A stretch of DNA of 64,000 nt from Aliagarivorans marinus DSM 23064 (GCF_000429485.1 NZ_AUBY01000019.1:57403-121402), one strand, 5' to 3'; positions 53,515-63,273 are shown, numbered from the stretch's first letter. Program-made: numbers and translations. Notes: generated from the sequence alone by a model not told the origin.

Positions 53515-53934
53515 CTAAGCGCTCTGCTTACCAAACACCAAGGCATCCAGTGACCAACGGCCCGCGCCGGTAATCAGCAGTTGCAGGGAAGCCACCAAGA
53601 TCAACAACTGGAACTCCATGCCCTTAAAGCCCTGCCCTAGGTGCACACTGACGATGGCCACCAGCATAATCACCGCGCAGTTGAGCGCCGCCAATCGGGT
53701 TGCCAGACCTGCAGCAATCAAGATCCCGCCAATCACCTCGCCATAGGCCGCCAAATAGGCGAGCAAGGTGGCGGGCTCAAGGCCAATCTTTTGGAAAAAG
53801 CCAATGGTGCCTTCAATGCCGGTGACTTTACCCCAGCCATGGAATACGAAGATGGCGCCCAGCATCAGGCGGATAAGCAGGTCAACCGACCAAGATGAGT
53901 TAGCCGCAAATAGGCGGCGGATGCTTGCATTCAC
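53515..53934 (-). CDS. DoxX-family membrane protein
   Basis: This 139-residue protein has four membrane helices and the family signature L-I-R-L-M-L-G-A-I-F-V-F-H-G-W-G-K with a later Y-G-E-V-I-G-G-I-L. DoxX proteins occur with oxidoreductases or sulfur/thiol stress functions; the role here is unknown. The start is GTG at 53934, supported by AGGAGG with a 7-nt spacing. A strong terminator follows. Confidence 0.87.
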   Translation of the reverse strand: MNASIRRLFAANSSWSVDLLIRLMLGAIFVFHGWGKVTGIEGTIGFFQKIGLEPATLLAYLAAYGEVIGGILIAAGLATRLAALNCAVIMLVAIVSVHLGQGFKGMEFQLLILVASLQLLITGAGRWSLDALVFGKQSA

Positions 53935-54139
53935 GTGTTGTCCTCCTTTACACGAATGCAATCATAGTAAGTGGCGAACAGTTTGCGCTCAAGTTACCAT
54001 ATTGTAAATTAATGTAATCTTATCAATAAATTACATTAACAATATATGCAAGAGAGGTTTTGTTGATAGCGCCCAGAGCGGGCGCTATTGTCGGATACTG
54101 CGCGTCGTTTTAACGCAGCTTGATTTGGTAAAGCGGCCC

Positions 54140-54613
54140 TTAGTGTAGGCGAGACAATACCACAGCGTTGTCCAGTTGCTCGCTCCAAGGCTGGTAGTCC
54201 AGGCCCTGATCGAAGATATACTCAGTAATCAAAGTACGCGCGGTGGCGAGCAGTACATCGGCTTTCCATGGCTTCTCGAAGTAGCTTTCGATACGCGCGC
54301 GGTTGATTGCGGCAATGGTGTCCTGATGAGTCGCTTGACCCGTTAGCAGGATCTTCTTGGTCTTGGCGAAGCGGTTGTCGTCGGAGATCTCGGTGAGTAG
54401 CTCCACACCGGTTTTACCCGGCATTACGTGGTCTGAGATAACCAGAGCGATGTGCTGACCTTCGGCATCCAGCTCGTCCATCAGCTCCAGTGCCTCATCG
54501 GCTGACTCGCACTCTTCGATCTGAAACAGATCAGACAGCGCTGACAAGTCTTTAGATACCGCGCTTAAGACTTCCCGTTGATCATCCACGCAAATAATGT
54601 TGATTTTTTCCAT
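54140..54613 (-). CDS. Single-domain-type response regulator
   Basis: This 157-residue regulator has a receiver domain (D10, D11, phosphoacceptor Asp61 in S-D-H-V-M-P-G, Thr in L-L-T-G-Q, Lys in F-E-K-P-W) and a short C-terminal extension of about 35 residues without a recognised output domain. The ATG at 54613 is better spaced from GAGGT than the one at 54619. It follows the cNMP-domain kinase by 9 nt. It may act through protein contact or by relaying phosphate. Confidence 0.9.
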   Translation of the reverse strand: MEKINIICVDDQREVLSAVSKDLSALSDLFQIEECESADEALELMDELDAEGQHIALVISDHVMPGKTGVELLTEISDDNRFAKTKKILLTGQATHQDTIAAINRARIESYFEKPWKADVLLATARTLITEYIFDQGLDYQPWSEQLDNAVVLSRLH

Positions 54614-54622
54614 AACCATACC

Positions 54623-55960
54623 TCAAGCGATTGGTAGTTTAATTCTGAATTTGGTCTTCTCGGCATCACTTTTCAGTGCAATCGAACCGCCGTAGCTATG
54701 CACGATGCGCTGCACAATCGACAGCCCGAGACCCAAACCAAAAGAGAGTCCACCTTTCTTGGTGGTGAAATTCGGTTGAAAGACCTTGCGGCGGGTCTGC
54801 TCATCAATGGCAGGCCCGTTGTTGGAGATAGAGACGACCAAGCGGTTTTTATAGTAGCTGGTGACAATCTCCAGCTGCGGCTCGGCCACGTGCTCCATCG
54901 CATCGCAGGCATTTTTAATAATGTTTACCCAAACCTGCACTAACTCGGTAGCGCTGGCATTGATCTTGGGCAAGACCGCTGGACGTAGCACCACATTCAC
55001 CCGCCGCAGGTTGCTTTGCAGCAAGGCCAGCGACTTATGGATGGTGTCGTTGACATCCAGATCGGGCTGCTTGGCCTGATCGCCGCCGCCCAGTTGCTTA
55101 ACCGAGCGAACAATCGATGCCGCATGCTTGGAGGCCAGGCGCATATCATGCAGATCGCGCCCCATCTCCCAAAAGTGTAGCGACTGCTCGATGTCGTTAA
55201 ACCACTCGCGACTCACCTCGCCTTCCGGCACCGCCTTGGCCAGTTGCTTGGCGGTATCGCGATCTAGCTTGTAGCTCTCAAGCAGCTGCTTGGCACGCTT
55301 ACGCACCTCAGACGAGGAGCTAGATTGGCCCACCGCAACGCCCAGCTCTAAAAAGCCATTGGCCTCTGGGTGACTTTCATCCACCAACTGACGCAGCGCC
55401 TCAGCGAGGGTCTCGGTCTTACTGCTCAGCACGCCCACCGCGTTATTCAGCTCGTGGGCGATACCGGCCGCCAGCTGACCCAAGGTGGTCATCTGCTCAG
55501 CAGCATGCAGTTTTTGCAGGGCGCGCTCTTTTTCCAGCGCCTGCAGCCCAGTGCGCATCTGGCGCTGAGCCAGCTCGTGCACCACCACCGGGGTGAACTG
55601 TTCGCTGAGCGAGCCATAAACATTAGGCTCGACCGCTTGAGTGGTTTTATTCACCCAAGCCAGCTCACTGTCGGAGTCAGCGATAATGGTGGTGGACGAC
55701 TCCCAGGTCTTGGCGAAGTAACTGTGTACGCCGAAAAATGCGCCTTCGTGTACCTCGAAGACCTTGGCGGTCAGGTTGCTTTCAGGGTTATGCAAAAACC
55801 CTGAAAGCCGGCCTTTTTTCACCAGAAACAGGCAATCGTTGTATTCGCCTTGCTGCAGCACCGTTTCTCCCGCCTTAACCGTGCGGGTTCGCTCCGCAGT
55901 GCTAAAGTAGATTTCTTTAATTCGCTGCAGCTGTTGCTGGTGCATGATGTCGTTGTCCAT
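54623..55960 (-). CDS. Histidine kinase with cyclic-nucleotide-binding domain
   Basis: The 445-residue kinase has an N-terminal cNMP/CRP-type sensor fold (about residues 15-125), then a dimerisation helix with the phosphoacceptor His169 in G-I-A-H-E-L-N-N, and a C-terminal ATPase domain with N-I-I-K-N-A-C-D-A-M and G-L-G-L-S-I-V. There are no membrane helices, so it is cytoplasmic. The cNMP fold resembles those next to DASS transporters, where ligand or redox input is possible; the signal is unknown. It lies 8 nt after the transporter gene and before its regulator. Confidence 0.9.
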   Translation of the reverse strand: MDNDIMHQQQLQRIKEIYFSTAERTRTVKAGETVLQQGEYNDCLFLVKKGRLSGFLHNPESNLTAKVFEVHEGAFFGVHSYFAKTWESSTTIIADSDSELAWVNKTTQAVEPNVYGSLSEQFTPVVVHELAQRQMRTGLQALEKERALQKLHAAEQMTTLGQLAAGIAHELNNAVGVLSSKTETLAEALRQLVDESHPEANGFLELGVAVGQSSSSSEVRKRAKQLLESYKLDRDTAKQLAKAVPEGEVSREWFNDIEQSLHFWEMGRDLHDMRLASKHAASIVRSVKQLGGGDQAKQPDLDVNDTIHKSLALLQSNLRRVNVVLRPAVLPKINASATELVQVWVNIIKNACDAMEHVAEPQLEIVTSYYKNRLVVSISNNGPAIDEQTRRKVFQPNFTTKKGGLSFGLGLGLSIVQRIVHSYGGSIALKSDAEKTKFRIKLPIA

Positions 55961-55968
55961 AGAGCGTG

Positions 55969-57384
55969 TTAGATGAAGTTCACTAGGTTAAGGATCCACA
56001 CCATAATAAAGCTCATCAGCACACCGACAACACCAATAATCACACCCACCTTGGCCATTTGGCTACTTTCCACGTTGCCAGTGGCATGGGCCAGCGCGTT
56101 TGGTGGCGTAGAGATTGGCAAAGACATACCCAGTGATGCAGCGAAGGTCACTACCAAAATCAGGGTAACGCCGCCACCGAATGGCACCAGGGAGCTCATC
56201 GACATACCTAGCGCTGCCATAATTGGCATCAGCAAGTTAGCGGTAGCCGTGTGCGACATAAAGTTAGCCATCAACAGACACAGCGCAGCCGCACCGCCCA
56301 GTACCACAAACGGCGAGAAGTTATCGAACGGAATGCTGTTCACCATGAGCTTAGCCAGACCGGTTTGATCCAGAGCCAGACCCAGTGCGATACCACCCGA
56401 TACCAACCACAGTACTTCCCAAGAGATCTTCTTCAGGTCTTCTTTGTTGATGATGCCGGTGGCTGAGAACACCGCTACCGGAATCATCGCTACAACGTAG
56501 GAGTTCATACCGTGGCTTGAGCCCATCAACCACAGCAAGATGGTGGCCGCAAAGGTCACATACACGATGATCGCTTTTGGCGTTTTCAAGAACTTGCCTT
56601 TAATGCTCAGCTCAATCTTGTCTTGCTTGGCCGGGAACATGGCACACATCAGCACCCAGGCAAACACCAGCAGGATAGCCACAAACGGCACGCCGAAGGC
56701 CATCCACTCACCAAAGCCGATGGCGTTCTCCCCCACCAGGTATTTCAGCGCAATCGCGTTGGGCGGGGTGCCGATGGGGGTACCGATACCACCGATGTTG
56801 GCGGCAACCGGGATACTCAGAGCAAATGCCGTTTTACCCGGGTCATCCTTACCAAACAGCACGATAACCGGCGCCAGAATCGACAGCATCATCGCGGTGG
56901 TTGCGGTATTCGACATAAACATCGAGAAGATGGCGGTAATCAGCATCAGACCGAACATCACATACTTGGGGTTGCTGCCAAAAGGCTTGAGCAGTACCCG
57001 CGCCAAGTTGACGTCCAAACGATACTTGGTGGCGGCCATGGCTAGGAAGAATCCGCCCAAGAACAGCATGATGATCGGGCTGGCGAAGGTCGCCATAATC
57101 GAGCTAGAGGACAGCAGCTCACCAAACTCAGGGCTTCCTGCCCCACTTCGGAATAGCGCAATACCTTTGTCAGAGAGCAGTAACAGCTCTAGCACGATGA
57201 TAACCACCGAGGTGGCATAGATTGGAATAGGCTCCAGTACCCAGCACAGAGCCGCTAGCAAAAACAGAGCAATAACCCGCTGCTGCAGGATGGTCAAACC
57301 TTCAACTGGAAACGCCGACGCTGGCAACAACAACACCACGAGCGGAATCACTATAGGAAGGAGGTATTTAAAATATTCGCGCAT
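55969..57384 (-). CDS. DASS/SLC13-family anion:sodium symporter
   Basis: This 471-residue inner-membrane symporter has about 11-12 helices and the two conserved sodium-site motifs: A-N-I-G-G-I-G-T-P-I-G-T-P-P-N-A and S-L-P-I-S-T-P-P-N-A-L-A. DASS carriers import di- and tricarboxylates or sulfate with sodium. Which anion is not clear. It heads a three-gene operon with the cNMP kinase and response regulator, so uptake is probably linked to that signal. Confidence 0.93.
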   Translation of the reverse strand: MREYFKYLLPIVIPLVVLLLPASAFPVEGLTILQQRVIALFLLAALCWVLEPIPIYATSVVIIVLELLLLSDKGIALFRSGAGSPEFGELLSSSSIMATFASPIIMLFLGGFFLAMAATKYRLDVNLARVLLKPFGSNPKYVMFGLMLITAIFSMFMSNTATTAMMLSILAPVIVLFGKDDPGKTAFALSIPVAANIGGIGTPIGTPPNAIALKYLVGENAIGFGEWMAFGVPFVAILLVFAWVLMCAMFPAKQDKIELSIKGKFLKTPKAIIVYVTFAATILLWLMGSSHGMNSYVVAMIPVAVFSATGIINKEDLKKISWEVLWLVSGGIALGLALDQTGLAKLMVNSIPFDNFSPFVVLGGAAALCLLMANFMSHTATANLLMPIMAALGMSMSSLVPFGGGVTLILVVTFAASLGMSLPISTPPNALAHATGNVESSQMAKVGVIIGVVGVLMSFIMVWILNLVNFI

Positions 57385-57641
57385 GTTAACTATATTCCCT
57401 TAAACCAAAATTCTGTCAGGCTTTGCCATATCAGCAGATTGCACTGAAAGGCTTGCTGTGTCTGGCTCAAGCCGGTGAGCCAAGAGAGGAGATTCTGGCT
57501 GTAATTATGCAACGATCACTGTAAGAAGATTACGGTTTAGATCAATAAAGTTGTGATATTAATCACTTTAAATTCGAGCTTTTACTTAGTTAAAGATGAG
57601 AATCGTTCAGGAGTGTTGATTTTTGCGGGTTTACGTTAGAC

Positions 57642-57661
57642 AAAAAGGGCTGAATAGCCCC
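57642..57661 (-). terminator. Intrinsic terminator after the small membrane peptide gene
   Basis: GGGCT pairs with AGCCC across a 4-nt loop, and the minus strand continues with TTTTT. It lies 14 nt after the stop of the 43-residue gene. Confidence 0.75.
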
Positions 57662-57674
57662 TTTAAATTACCGT

Positions 57675-57806
57675 TTATCCTAATCCACTGCGCAGCCCGT
57701 TGATAAACAACAGCAGCGCCACCACCATCAGCAAGACGGTGGTTGAGGCAAATTGATACACCAGATAGATCAGCCCCAACAGCGATGGAATGATTATTTT
57801 TGTCAT
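57675..57806 (-). CDS. 43-residue single-helix membrane peptide
   Basis: The peptide starts MTKIIIPSLLGLIYLVYQFA and is one long hydrophobic helix of about 25 residues with a short basic tail. AAGGA lies 7 nt before the ATG and an intrinsic terminator follows the stop, so it looks like a real small transcript. No family is recognised. It is upstream of the DASS operon by about 290 nt on the same strand but convergent use is not implied. Confidence 0.5.
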   Translation of the reverse strand: MTKIIIPSLLGLIYLVYQFASTTVLLMVVALLLFINGLRSGLG

Positions 57807-58069
57807 TGGAAAGTCCTTGAACAGTACTGCTAGCCCAAGATGGAGAGGGTTCACGCGGTTTACCCAATCAATCCCGGTATTCCCTGCAAGGGCTTTACTG
57901 TAGGTAAAAAGCGCGGTTTGTTCATCCGTTTGACTGCGGATATGTGGCATAGATCGCGCCTTTTGAAAACGATTACAATAGTGTATTTAAGAGGTGAAAC
58001 ACCACTCTCAACACTTTTGTAACCTTTAACTCAAACAATCTACAGAACTTCAGAAAACTCAGCTTACGC

Positions 58070-58783
58070 CTACAACACCAAGCCACCGTCTATTTTTAGT
58101 ACTTGCCCGGTGATGAATGAGGACTTATCCGAGGCGAGAAACAGCACCCCTTGAGCGATATCGTCGGTAGAGCCCATGCGTTTTAGCGGTGTGCAGACCT
58201 TGATCTGCTCACTGACCTTTTCCGGCAAGTTGGCAGTCATCTCGGTTTCGATAAACCCCGGCGCAACACAGTTGACCCGCACCTGCGCCCCCTTACGACT
58301 GAACTCTTTGGCCCAGCTGCGGCTCATCGCCACCAATCCCCCTTTGCTGGCGGCATAGTTGCTTTGGCCAATGTTGCCATCGAGACCGACAATGGAGGCG
58401 ATGTTCACCACGCTGCCATAGCCCTGCTCCATCATCTGTGGTGCCACCGCTTGAGTGAGCAAGAAGGCACCTTTTAAGTTGACATCAATCACTACTTGCC
58501 AGTCTTCATCGCTCATGTTCTCCAGCAAGGCGTCGCGGGTGAGCCCGGCGTTATTGACCAGCACGTCGATGCGCTGAAAATGGGCGCGCACTTCAGCGAT
58601 AGCTTCACTGACTCGGTCGCGGTCACTAACATCCACCGAAATGGATAGCACCTGCTCTACACTCCCCCAGCTGAGGGGCTCTATGTCCATCCCAACCACG
58701 TAGTAACCGTGGTCGATAAGGGTTTCTGCAATAGCGCGACCAATACCGCGTGACGCGCCGCTGACAATGGCAATTCGTTTCAT
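58070..58783 (-). CDS. FabG-like SDR ketoreductase
   Basis: This 237-residue short-chain dehydrogenase has the NADP motif G-A-S-R-G-I-G (residues 9-15), the N-N-A-G motif, and the catalytic Ser, Tyr and Lys in S-I-V-G and Y-A-A-S-K-G. It resembles 3-oxoacyl-ACP or acetoacetyl-CoA reductases. Its ATG overlaps the CoA-transferase stop as ATGA, which favours an acyl-CoA substrate such as acetoacetyl-CoA over a fatty-acid synthesis role. The stereo-product is unknown. Confidence 0.88.
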   Translation of the reverse strand: MKRIAIVSGASRGIGRAIAETLIDHGYYVVGMDIEPLSWGSVEQVLSISVDVSDRDRVSEAIAEVRAHFQRIDVLVNNAGLTRDALLENMSDEDWQVVIDVNLKGAFLLTQAVAPQMMEQGYGSVVNIASIVGLDGNIGQSNYAASKGGLVAMSRSWAKEFSRKGAQVRVNCVAPGFIETEMTANLPEKVSEQIKVCTPLKRMGSTDDIAQGVLFLASDKSSFITGQVLKIDGGLVL

Positions 58784-60366
58784 AGCTGGTGTCCGTTCTT
58801 AGCAAGAGTAAGCGTGAAGTTGGGTGAAAAGATGTGTGCGTCCATCAGTTGCAGTTGCTCGCTGATGATTGGGCGAAAGGCCATATGCGCCAGTATGTCG
58901 CGCTCTAAGTCAACGCCCGGGGCAATCTCCTCCAGCACCAGCCCGCGCTGGTCGAGGCGGAACACCGCCCGCTCGGTGATATAGAGTACCGGTTGCTCTT
59001 CGCGTGCGGCCCGCTCGCCACTGAAGGTGACCTGTTCCACCTGAGAGATAAACTTCAGTTGCTTGCCTTCTTGGAGGATCTGGAGTTGGCCCTGCTCCGC
59101 CGCAACCCGCAGGCCTTTGGCGGTAAAGCTGCCACAGAAATAGAGCTGCTTGGCGTTCTGGCTGATATTGATAAAGCCGCCACAGCCTGCAATCTTGCTG
59201 CCAAAGCGACTAACGTTGATATCACCTTTGAAGCTGCACTGCGCTAAGCCGAGAAAGGCTTGGTCGATGCCGCCGCCGTCATAGAAATCAAACATCTGGT
59301 CTTGGGAGATGATCGCTTCAGGAAATACGCTGGCGCCAAAGTCTAGGCCCTTAGCCGGCGAACCACCAATCGCGCCGGGCTCTACCGTCAGGTTTAGCTG
59401 GTCAATCACGCCGCATTCGTTGGCCACTTCCGCAACATACTCAGGGGTACCGATCCCAAGGTTCAAGATGGCGCCCGCTTGCAGCTCCATCGCGGCGCGA
59501 CGGGCGATAATGGTCTTGGCATCAAGCGCTTGAGAGTGAGCGTGGGAAGTCGCCGCATCAGAAGGCTGCTGGCGAGGGCCACGGCTGACAAAAGCGGGAT
59601 TCATCGCCGTGGCAAAGGTCTGCATGTGCTCCTTTTGATCCTCGGCCACCACCACCGCATCGACCAAGATACCGGGGATTTTGACGCTATGAGGGTCAAG
59701 GGTGCCGGCTTCCACCACTTGTTTTACCTGCACAATCACCTTGCCGCCTTGGTTTTTCGCAGCCTGCGCGGCCACTAGGTTTTCGACAATCAGGCACTCG
59801 TCTTCCATGGTGATATTGCCGCGGGTATCGGCAGTGGTACCGCGGATCACCGCCACATCCACCGGCAAGCGACGATAGAACAGAAACTCTTCACCTTCGA
59901 GCATCTGCACGCTGACCCAGTCCCGCACGGTACGGCGGTTGATTTTCGCCCCTTCTAAGCGCGGGTCAACAAAGGTGTTCAGACCAACCTTGCTTAAGGT
60001 GCCGGGTTTGCCTGCAGCAGTATCTCGCAGCAGGTGGGAGATGATTCCCTGTGGCAGGTTGTAGCCTTCGATAAGCTCATCCACCGCCAGTTGAGCCAGC
60101 TTAGGCACCAAGCCCCAGTGCCCGCCAATCACCCGTGCCACCAGCCCTTGCTGGGCAAGGTGGTTAAGGGCGCGCTCTTTGCCATCGCCTTGGCCGGCGG
60201 CGAACACCAGTGTCAGGTCGCGCGGGTGACCGGCGCTGATAAAGCGCTCGGCGATGGCGCGCTCGATTGCCTCGGGCACTACCGCGCCAATAAAGCCACC
60301 AAACATTACTGCGTTGCCATCTTTAATCCAGTTAGCTGCCTGTCGAGGCGTGAGTTGCGCCACCAT
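58780..60366 (-). CDS. Fused-subunit CoA transferase (YdiF-like)
   Basis: This 528-residue protein carries both CoA-transferase halves in one chain, as in E. coli YdiF. The catalytic Glu329 lies in L-T-V-E-P-G-A-I-G-G, where it forms a thioester during transfer. The N-terminal G-G-F-I-G-A and the G-I-G-T-P-E segments complete the site. It moves CoA between short-chain acids, for example acetate and acetoacetate. The coupled reductase suggests use of 3-oxoacyl-CoA or short hydroxyacids. Confidence 0.92.
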   Translation of the reverse strand: MVAQLTPRQAANWIKDGNAVMFGGFIGAVVPEAIERAIAERFISAGHPRDLTLVFAAGQGDGKERALNHLAQQGLVARVIGGHWGLVPKLAQLAVDELIEGYNLPQGIISHLLRDTAAGKPGTLSKVGLNTFVDPRLEGAKINRRTVRDWVSVQMLEGEEFLFYRRLPVDVAVIRGTTADTRGNITMEDECLIVENLVAAQAAKNQGGKVIVQVKQVVEAGTLDPHSVKIPGILVDAVVVAEDQKEHMQTFATAMNPAFVSRGPRQQPSDAATSHAHSQALDAKTIIARRAAMELQAGAILNLGIGTPEYVAEVANECGVIDQLNLTVEPGAIGGSPAKGLDFGASVFPEAIISQDQMFDFYDGGGIDQAFLGLAQCSFKGDINVSRFGSKIAGCGGFINISQNAKQLYFCGSFTAKGLRVAAEQGQLQILQEGKQLKFISQVEQVTFSGERAAREEQPVLYITERAVFRLDQRGLVLEEIAPGVDLERDILAHMAFRPIISEQLQLMDAHIFSPNFTLTLAKNGHQL

Positions 60367-60492
60367 GATCGTCGTCCCTGTCGGTATCTAAGGGACTAGT
60401 CTAGGAGAGCGCTGGCAGATTAAAATTGCAGATTTGGTAAATCAGAATTGCGGGAATGAAACAATAGGCGGGCGGCGAGCTGTGGGCGACGA

Positions 60493-60525
60493 GCTACGGG
60501 CTACGGGCTACGGGCTACGGGCTAC
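60493..60525. repeat. Heptanucleotide tandem repeat
   Basis: GCTACGG is repeated four times without change from 60493 to 60520 and then GCTAC follows. It sits between a CoA-transferase start and an EF-G-like terminator, outside any gene. Similar GCTACGAG-type runs occur between genes in related marine bacteria; the function is not known. Confidence 0.85.
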
Positions 60526-60559
60526 AAAAGAATCGCTTGGGCAGGCTAGCTGCCCAAGC
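60525..60559 (-). terminator. Intrinsic terminator of the EF-G-like gene
   Basis: GCTTGGGCAG pairs with CTGCCCAAGC across a 5-nt loop, and the minus strand continues with GATTCTTTTG. It lies 14 nt after the EF-G-like stop. Confidence 0.8.
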
Positions 60560-60572
60560 TTGGTTTAAAGGC

Positions 60573-62609
60573 TTACGCTGATACCGGGTGATCGTGGGCT
60601 TTCACCAGCCCTTTTTGCACCTGCACCGGCACCGTTTCAAAGTGACTGAGCGACATGGAGAAGGAACCTTCCCCACGGGTCATCGACTTCATCCGTCGGG
60701 CATAATCTTGCAGCTCGCTAAGCGGCGCCTTGGCTTGAATCACCACCAAGCCGCTGGGCTGCGGCAGGCTATCGGTGACCATGCCACGGTGACCACTGAG
60801 ATCGCCGGTGATATCACCGATAAACTCCGAGGGCACCTGGATCTGCATATCGACAATCGGCTCGAGGATAATCGGCCCGGCCTTATCAATGGCTTCCAAG
60901 AAGGCCTTGCGACCAGCGGTGACAAAGGCGATCTCCTTGGAATCCACGCTATGGTATTTTCCGTCGAACACCTCCACTTCGATATCCTGCAGCGGGAAGC
61001 CTGCGATGGCACCTTCATCGAGGATCTGGCGAATGCCCTTCTCTACCGCTGGGATAAAGCTGGTCGGGATAGCGCCGCCCACCACTCTATTAACAAAGCG
61101 GAAGCCTTCGCCACGAGCTAATGCCCGCACCCGCAGGTGCACCTCGCCAAACTGCCCGGCGCCACCGGTTTGCTTTTTGTGGCGATGCACCGCTTCCGCC
61201 GCACCAGTGATGGTTTCGCGGTAGTCGATGCTTGGCTCCGTGGTGTCGATCTCCAGCTTATACAGCTGCAGCGCCTTCTCTAACACAATCTTGAGGTGGA
61301 ACTCGCCCACACCGGTGAGCAGGGTTTCGTTCTGGCGCACCCGGTGGCGTAAGCGCAGACTGGGGTCCTCGGCGCACAGCTTTTTAAGTACTTCCGAGAG
61401 CTTTTGCTCGTCGCCGCGCCGTGCCGGACTTACCGCCAGGCTAAACATCGGTGCAGGCATGTCCATGGTGGTGAGGTGCAGGCCATCTTCGTCGTGAGAG
61501 TCGTGCACCACACAGTCGAAGTCCAACTCATCCACCTTGGCAATGGCGCAGATATCGCCAGACACCGCCTTGCTGATCTCGCTGCGTTGCTTGCCTTGAA
61601 TGCGATAGAGGTGGCCAACCTTAAAGGCCTTCTTCTCGCTACCGATAAACAACATGCTCTCGGCGTTGATTTCACCTTGGAAGACCCGGATAAAAGCCAC
61701 TCGCCCCATATACGGATCAACACTTACCTTGAATACATGTCCCACCGCGTGGGCCCCTTCCTCTTGGCTCAGGCTGACCGCTTTCTCACCTTGATAGAAC
61801 TGCGGCGGGTTACCTTCCAGTGGCGTGGGCATCAGCTCGCTGAGGATATGCAGCAGCTCATTGAGCCCTGCGCCAGTGCGCGCCGAGACAAAGCAGACGG
61901 GGATCAGGTGGTCTTCGCGCAGCACCGCTTCGAAAGCGTCGTGTAGCTGCTCGGGCTTAAGCGCCTGCCCTTGTTCGAGATAAAGCTCCATCAACTCTTC
62001 ATCGACCTCTACCACCTGGTCGACGAGCTGATCGTGGGCTTCCTCTACCGAACTGAACAGCGTGTCGCTGTCATAGTCGGGCTTAAAGTAGCAATCGACC
62101 ACCTGATGGCCACTGGGATCAGGCAGGTTGATTGGCAAACACTTGGCGCCAAAACTGGCTTGTAGCTGCTCCATCAGCGCAGGCAGCGCGCTGGCAGCAT
62201 CTTCAGCATCAATCTTGTTGACCACAATAAGCCGACACTTTTGCTTATTCTTGGCGGTGTTAAATAGCTGTTCCGCTGTGTTACCGACCCCAGCGTGGGG
62301 TTCGGTCAGCAACGCGACACTTTCGATGGCAGGAAACACGCTAATACTGCGACCGAGCAAGTCGCCCAGCCCCGGCGTGTCGATGATATTGAGTTGGGTG
62401 TCGTGCCAGCTTAGGTTAACTGGGGTGGCTTCTACTGAGTGTTGATAGGCGATGGATTGGGGGTCGAAGTCGGTAACGGTGGTGCCTCGGGCCAGTTCGC
62501 CCTGCCTGGTGATGTCGCCGGTTTCAAACAGCAGACGCTCCACCAGACTGGTTTTGCCTGCACCAGACTGTCCGATAAATGCGATGTTGCGAATACGTTC
62601 CACAGACAT
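60573..62609 (-). CDS. Elongation factor G-like GTPase, paralogue
   Basis: This 678-residue translational GTPase has the five EF-G domains, G1 G-Q-S-G-A-G-K-T at 13-20, G3 D-T-P-G-L-G-D and G4 N-K-I-D. It differs from housekeeping EF-G: the G1 loop is not A-H-V-D-A-G-K-T and the switch-I segment reads G-T-T-V-T-D-F-D-P-Q. No rpsL-rpsG-tuf genes are near, so it is a second EF-G type. A specialised role at stalled or stressed ribosomes is possible. AAGGAG precedes the ATG. Confidence 0.88.
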   Translation of the reverse strand: MSVERIRNIAFIGQSGAGKTSLVERLLFETGDITRQGELARGTTVTDFDPQSIAYQHSVEATPVNLSWHDTQLNIIDTPGLGDLLGRSISVFPAIESVALLTEPHAGVGNTAEQLFNTAKNKQKCRLIVVNKIDAEDAASALPALMEQLQASFGAKCLPINLPDPSGHQVVDCYFKPDYDSDTLFSSVEEAHDQLVDQVVEVDEELMELYLEQGQALKPEQLHDAFEAVLREDHLIPVCFVSARTGAGLNELLHILSELMPTPLEGNPPQFYQGEKAVSLSQEEGAHAVGHVFKVSVDPYMGRVAFIRVFQGEINAESMLFIGSEKKAFKVGHLYRIQGKQRSEISKAVSGDICAIAKVDELDFDCVVHDSHDEDGLHLTTMDMPAPMFSLAVSPARRGDEQKLSEVLKKLCAEDPSLRLRHRVRQNETLLTGVGEFHLKIVLEKALQLYKLEIDTTEPSIDYRETITGAAEAVHRHKKQTGGAGQFGEVHLRVRALARGEGFRFVNRVVGGAIPTSFIPAVEKGIRQILDEGAIAGFPLQDIEVEVFDGKYHSVDSKEIAFVTAGRKAFLEAIDKAGPIILEPIVDMQIQVPSEFIGDITGDLSGHRGMVTDSLPQPSGLVVIQAKAPLSELQDYARRMKSMTRGEGSFSMSLSHFETVPVQVQKGLVKAHDHPVSA

Positions 62610-63273
62610 ACGCGGTCTCCTTCTGAGTTTTGGTAGAGTTTTGGGGGGAGAAAAAGGAATTAAACAGACAGGCTCGTGTACCAGCTAAGCTTGCGGATGC
62701 TATAGCGCGGTGGTGATGTGATGACGTTGATGGTATGACCCAACAAACAGCCTCCTGCGAATGTCGCGATTAGACCCAGTGTCGCGTTAACCCTGTTGAC
62801 TAACGTTGATCCAAGTCAAGCACCGCCAAGGCTGCAAACCCACTTTGCAAAAGCGCCACCCAGCGCACATTTTGTCACTGCTTGATAACACTCTCCTAAC
62901 CTAGCCTTGTATCTTAAATGAACGTGCGAATCCTGATGTACAGCGAAAAAGATACGCCTTCTCAGGTAACCACAGTCGCCCTCCCTCAACGCAATCAACA
63001 AGCGATAAAGCCGCACAGGCTCAGGTAACGCATTAAGCTGACTTACAAAAAATGGAGGGCTTACACCACTAAGAGAGGTAAGTATTTGTAAGTAAATGCT
63101 TACAGGTCAAAACCCAGCTCACACTCGACAAACTATTTTTTAGTGACAATTATGTTATTTCGGTCAGCGCCAATCTCGTTTGCTGCCTACCTATTACGAA
63201 CGACTGCTAACGAAAGTGAATACACACATTTGAGCGACAATCAGGGAATGTAAGGCCACCAACTAGGGATACG
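62610..63273. other. 664-nt intergenic region, no gene seen
   Basis: This is the largest gap. It holds the promoter regions of the divergent EF-G-like and membrane-sensor genes. A minus-strand ORF at 62816-63016 has no recognisable motif and is rejected. No RNA or repeat is evident. Confidence 0.4.

Noticed and set aside
62816..63016. 66-residue minus-strand ORF in the large gap
   Set aside because: Cys/Arg-rich random-looking sequence with no family resemblance.
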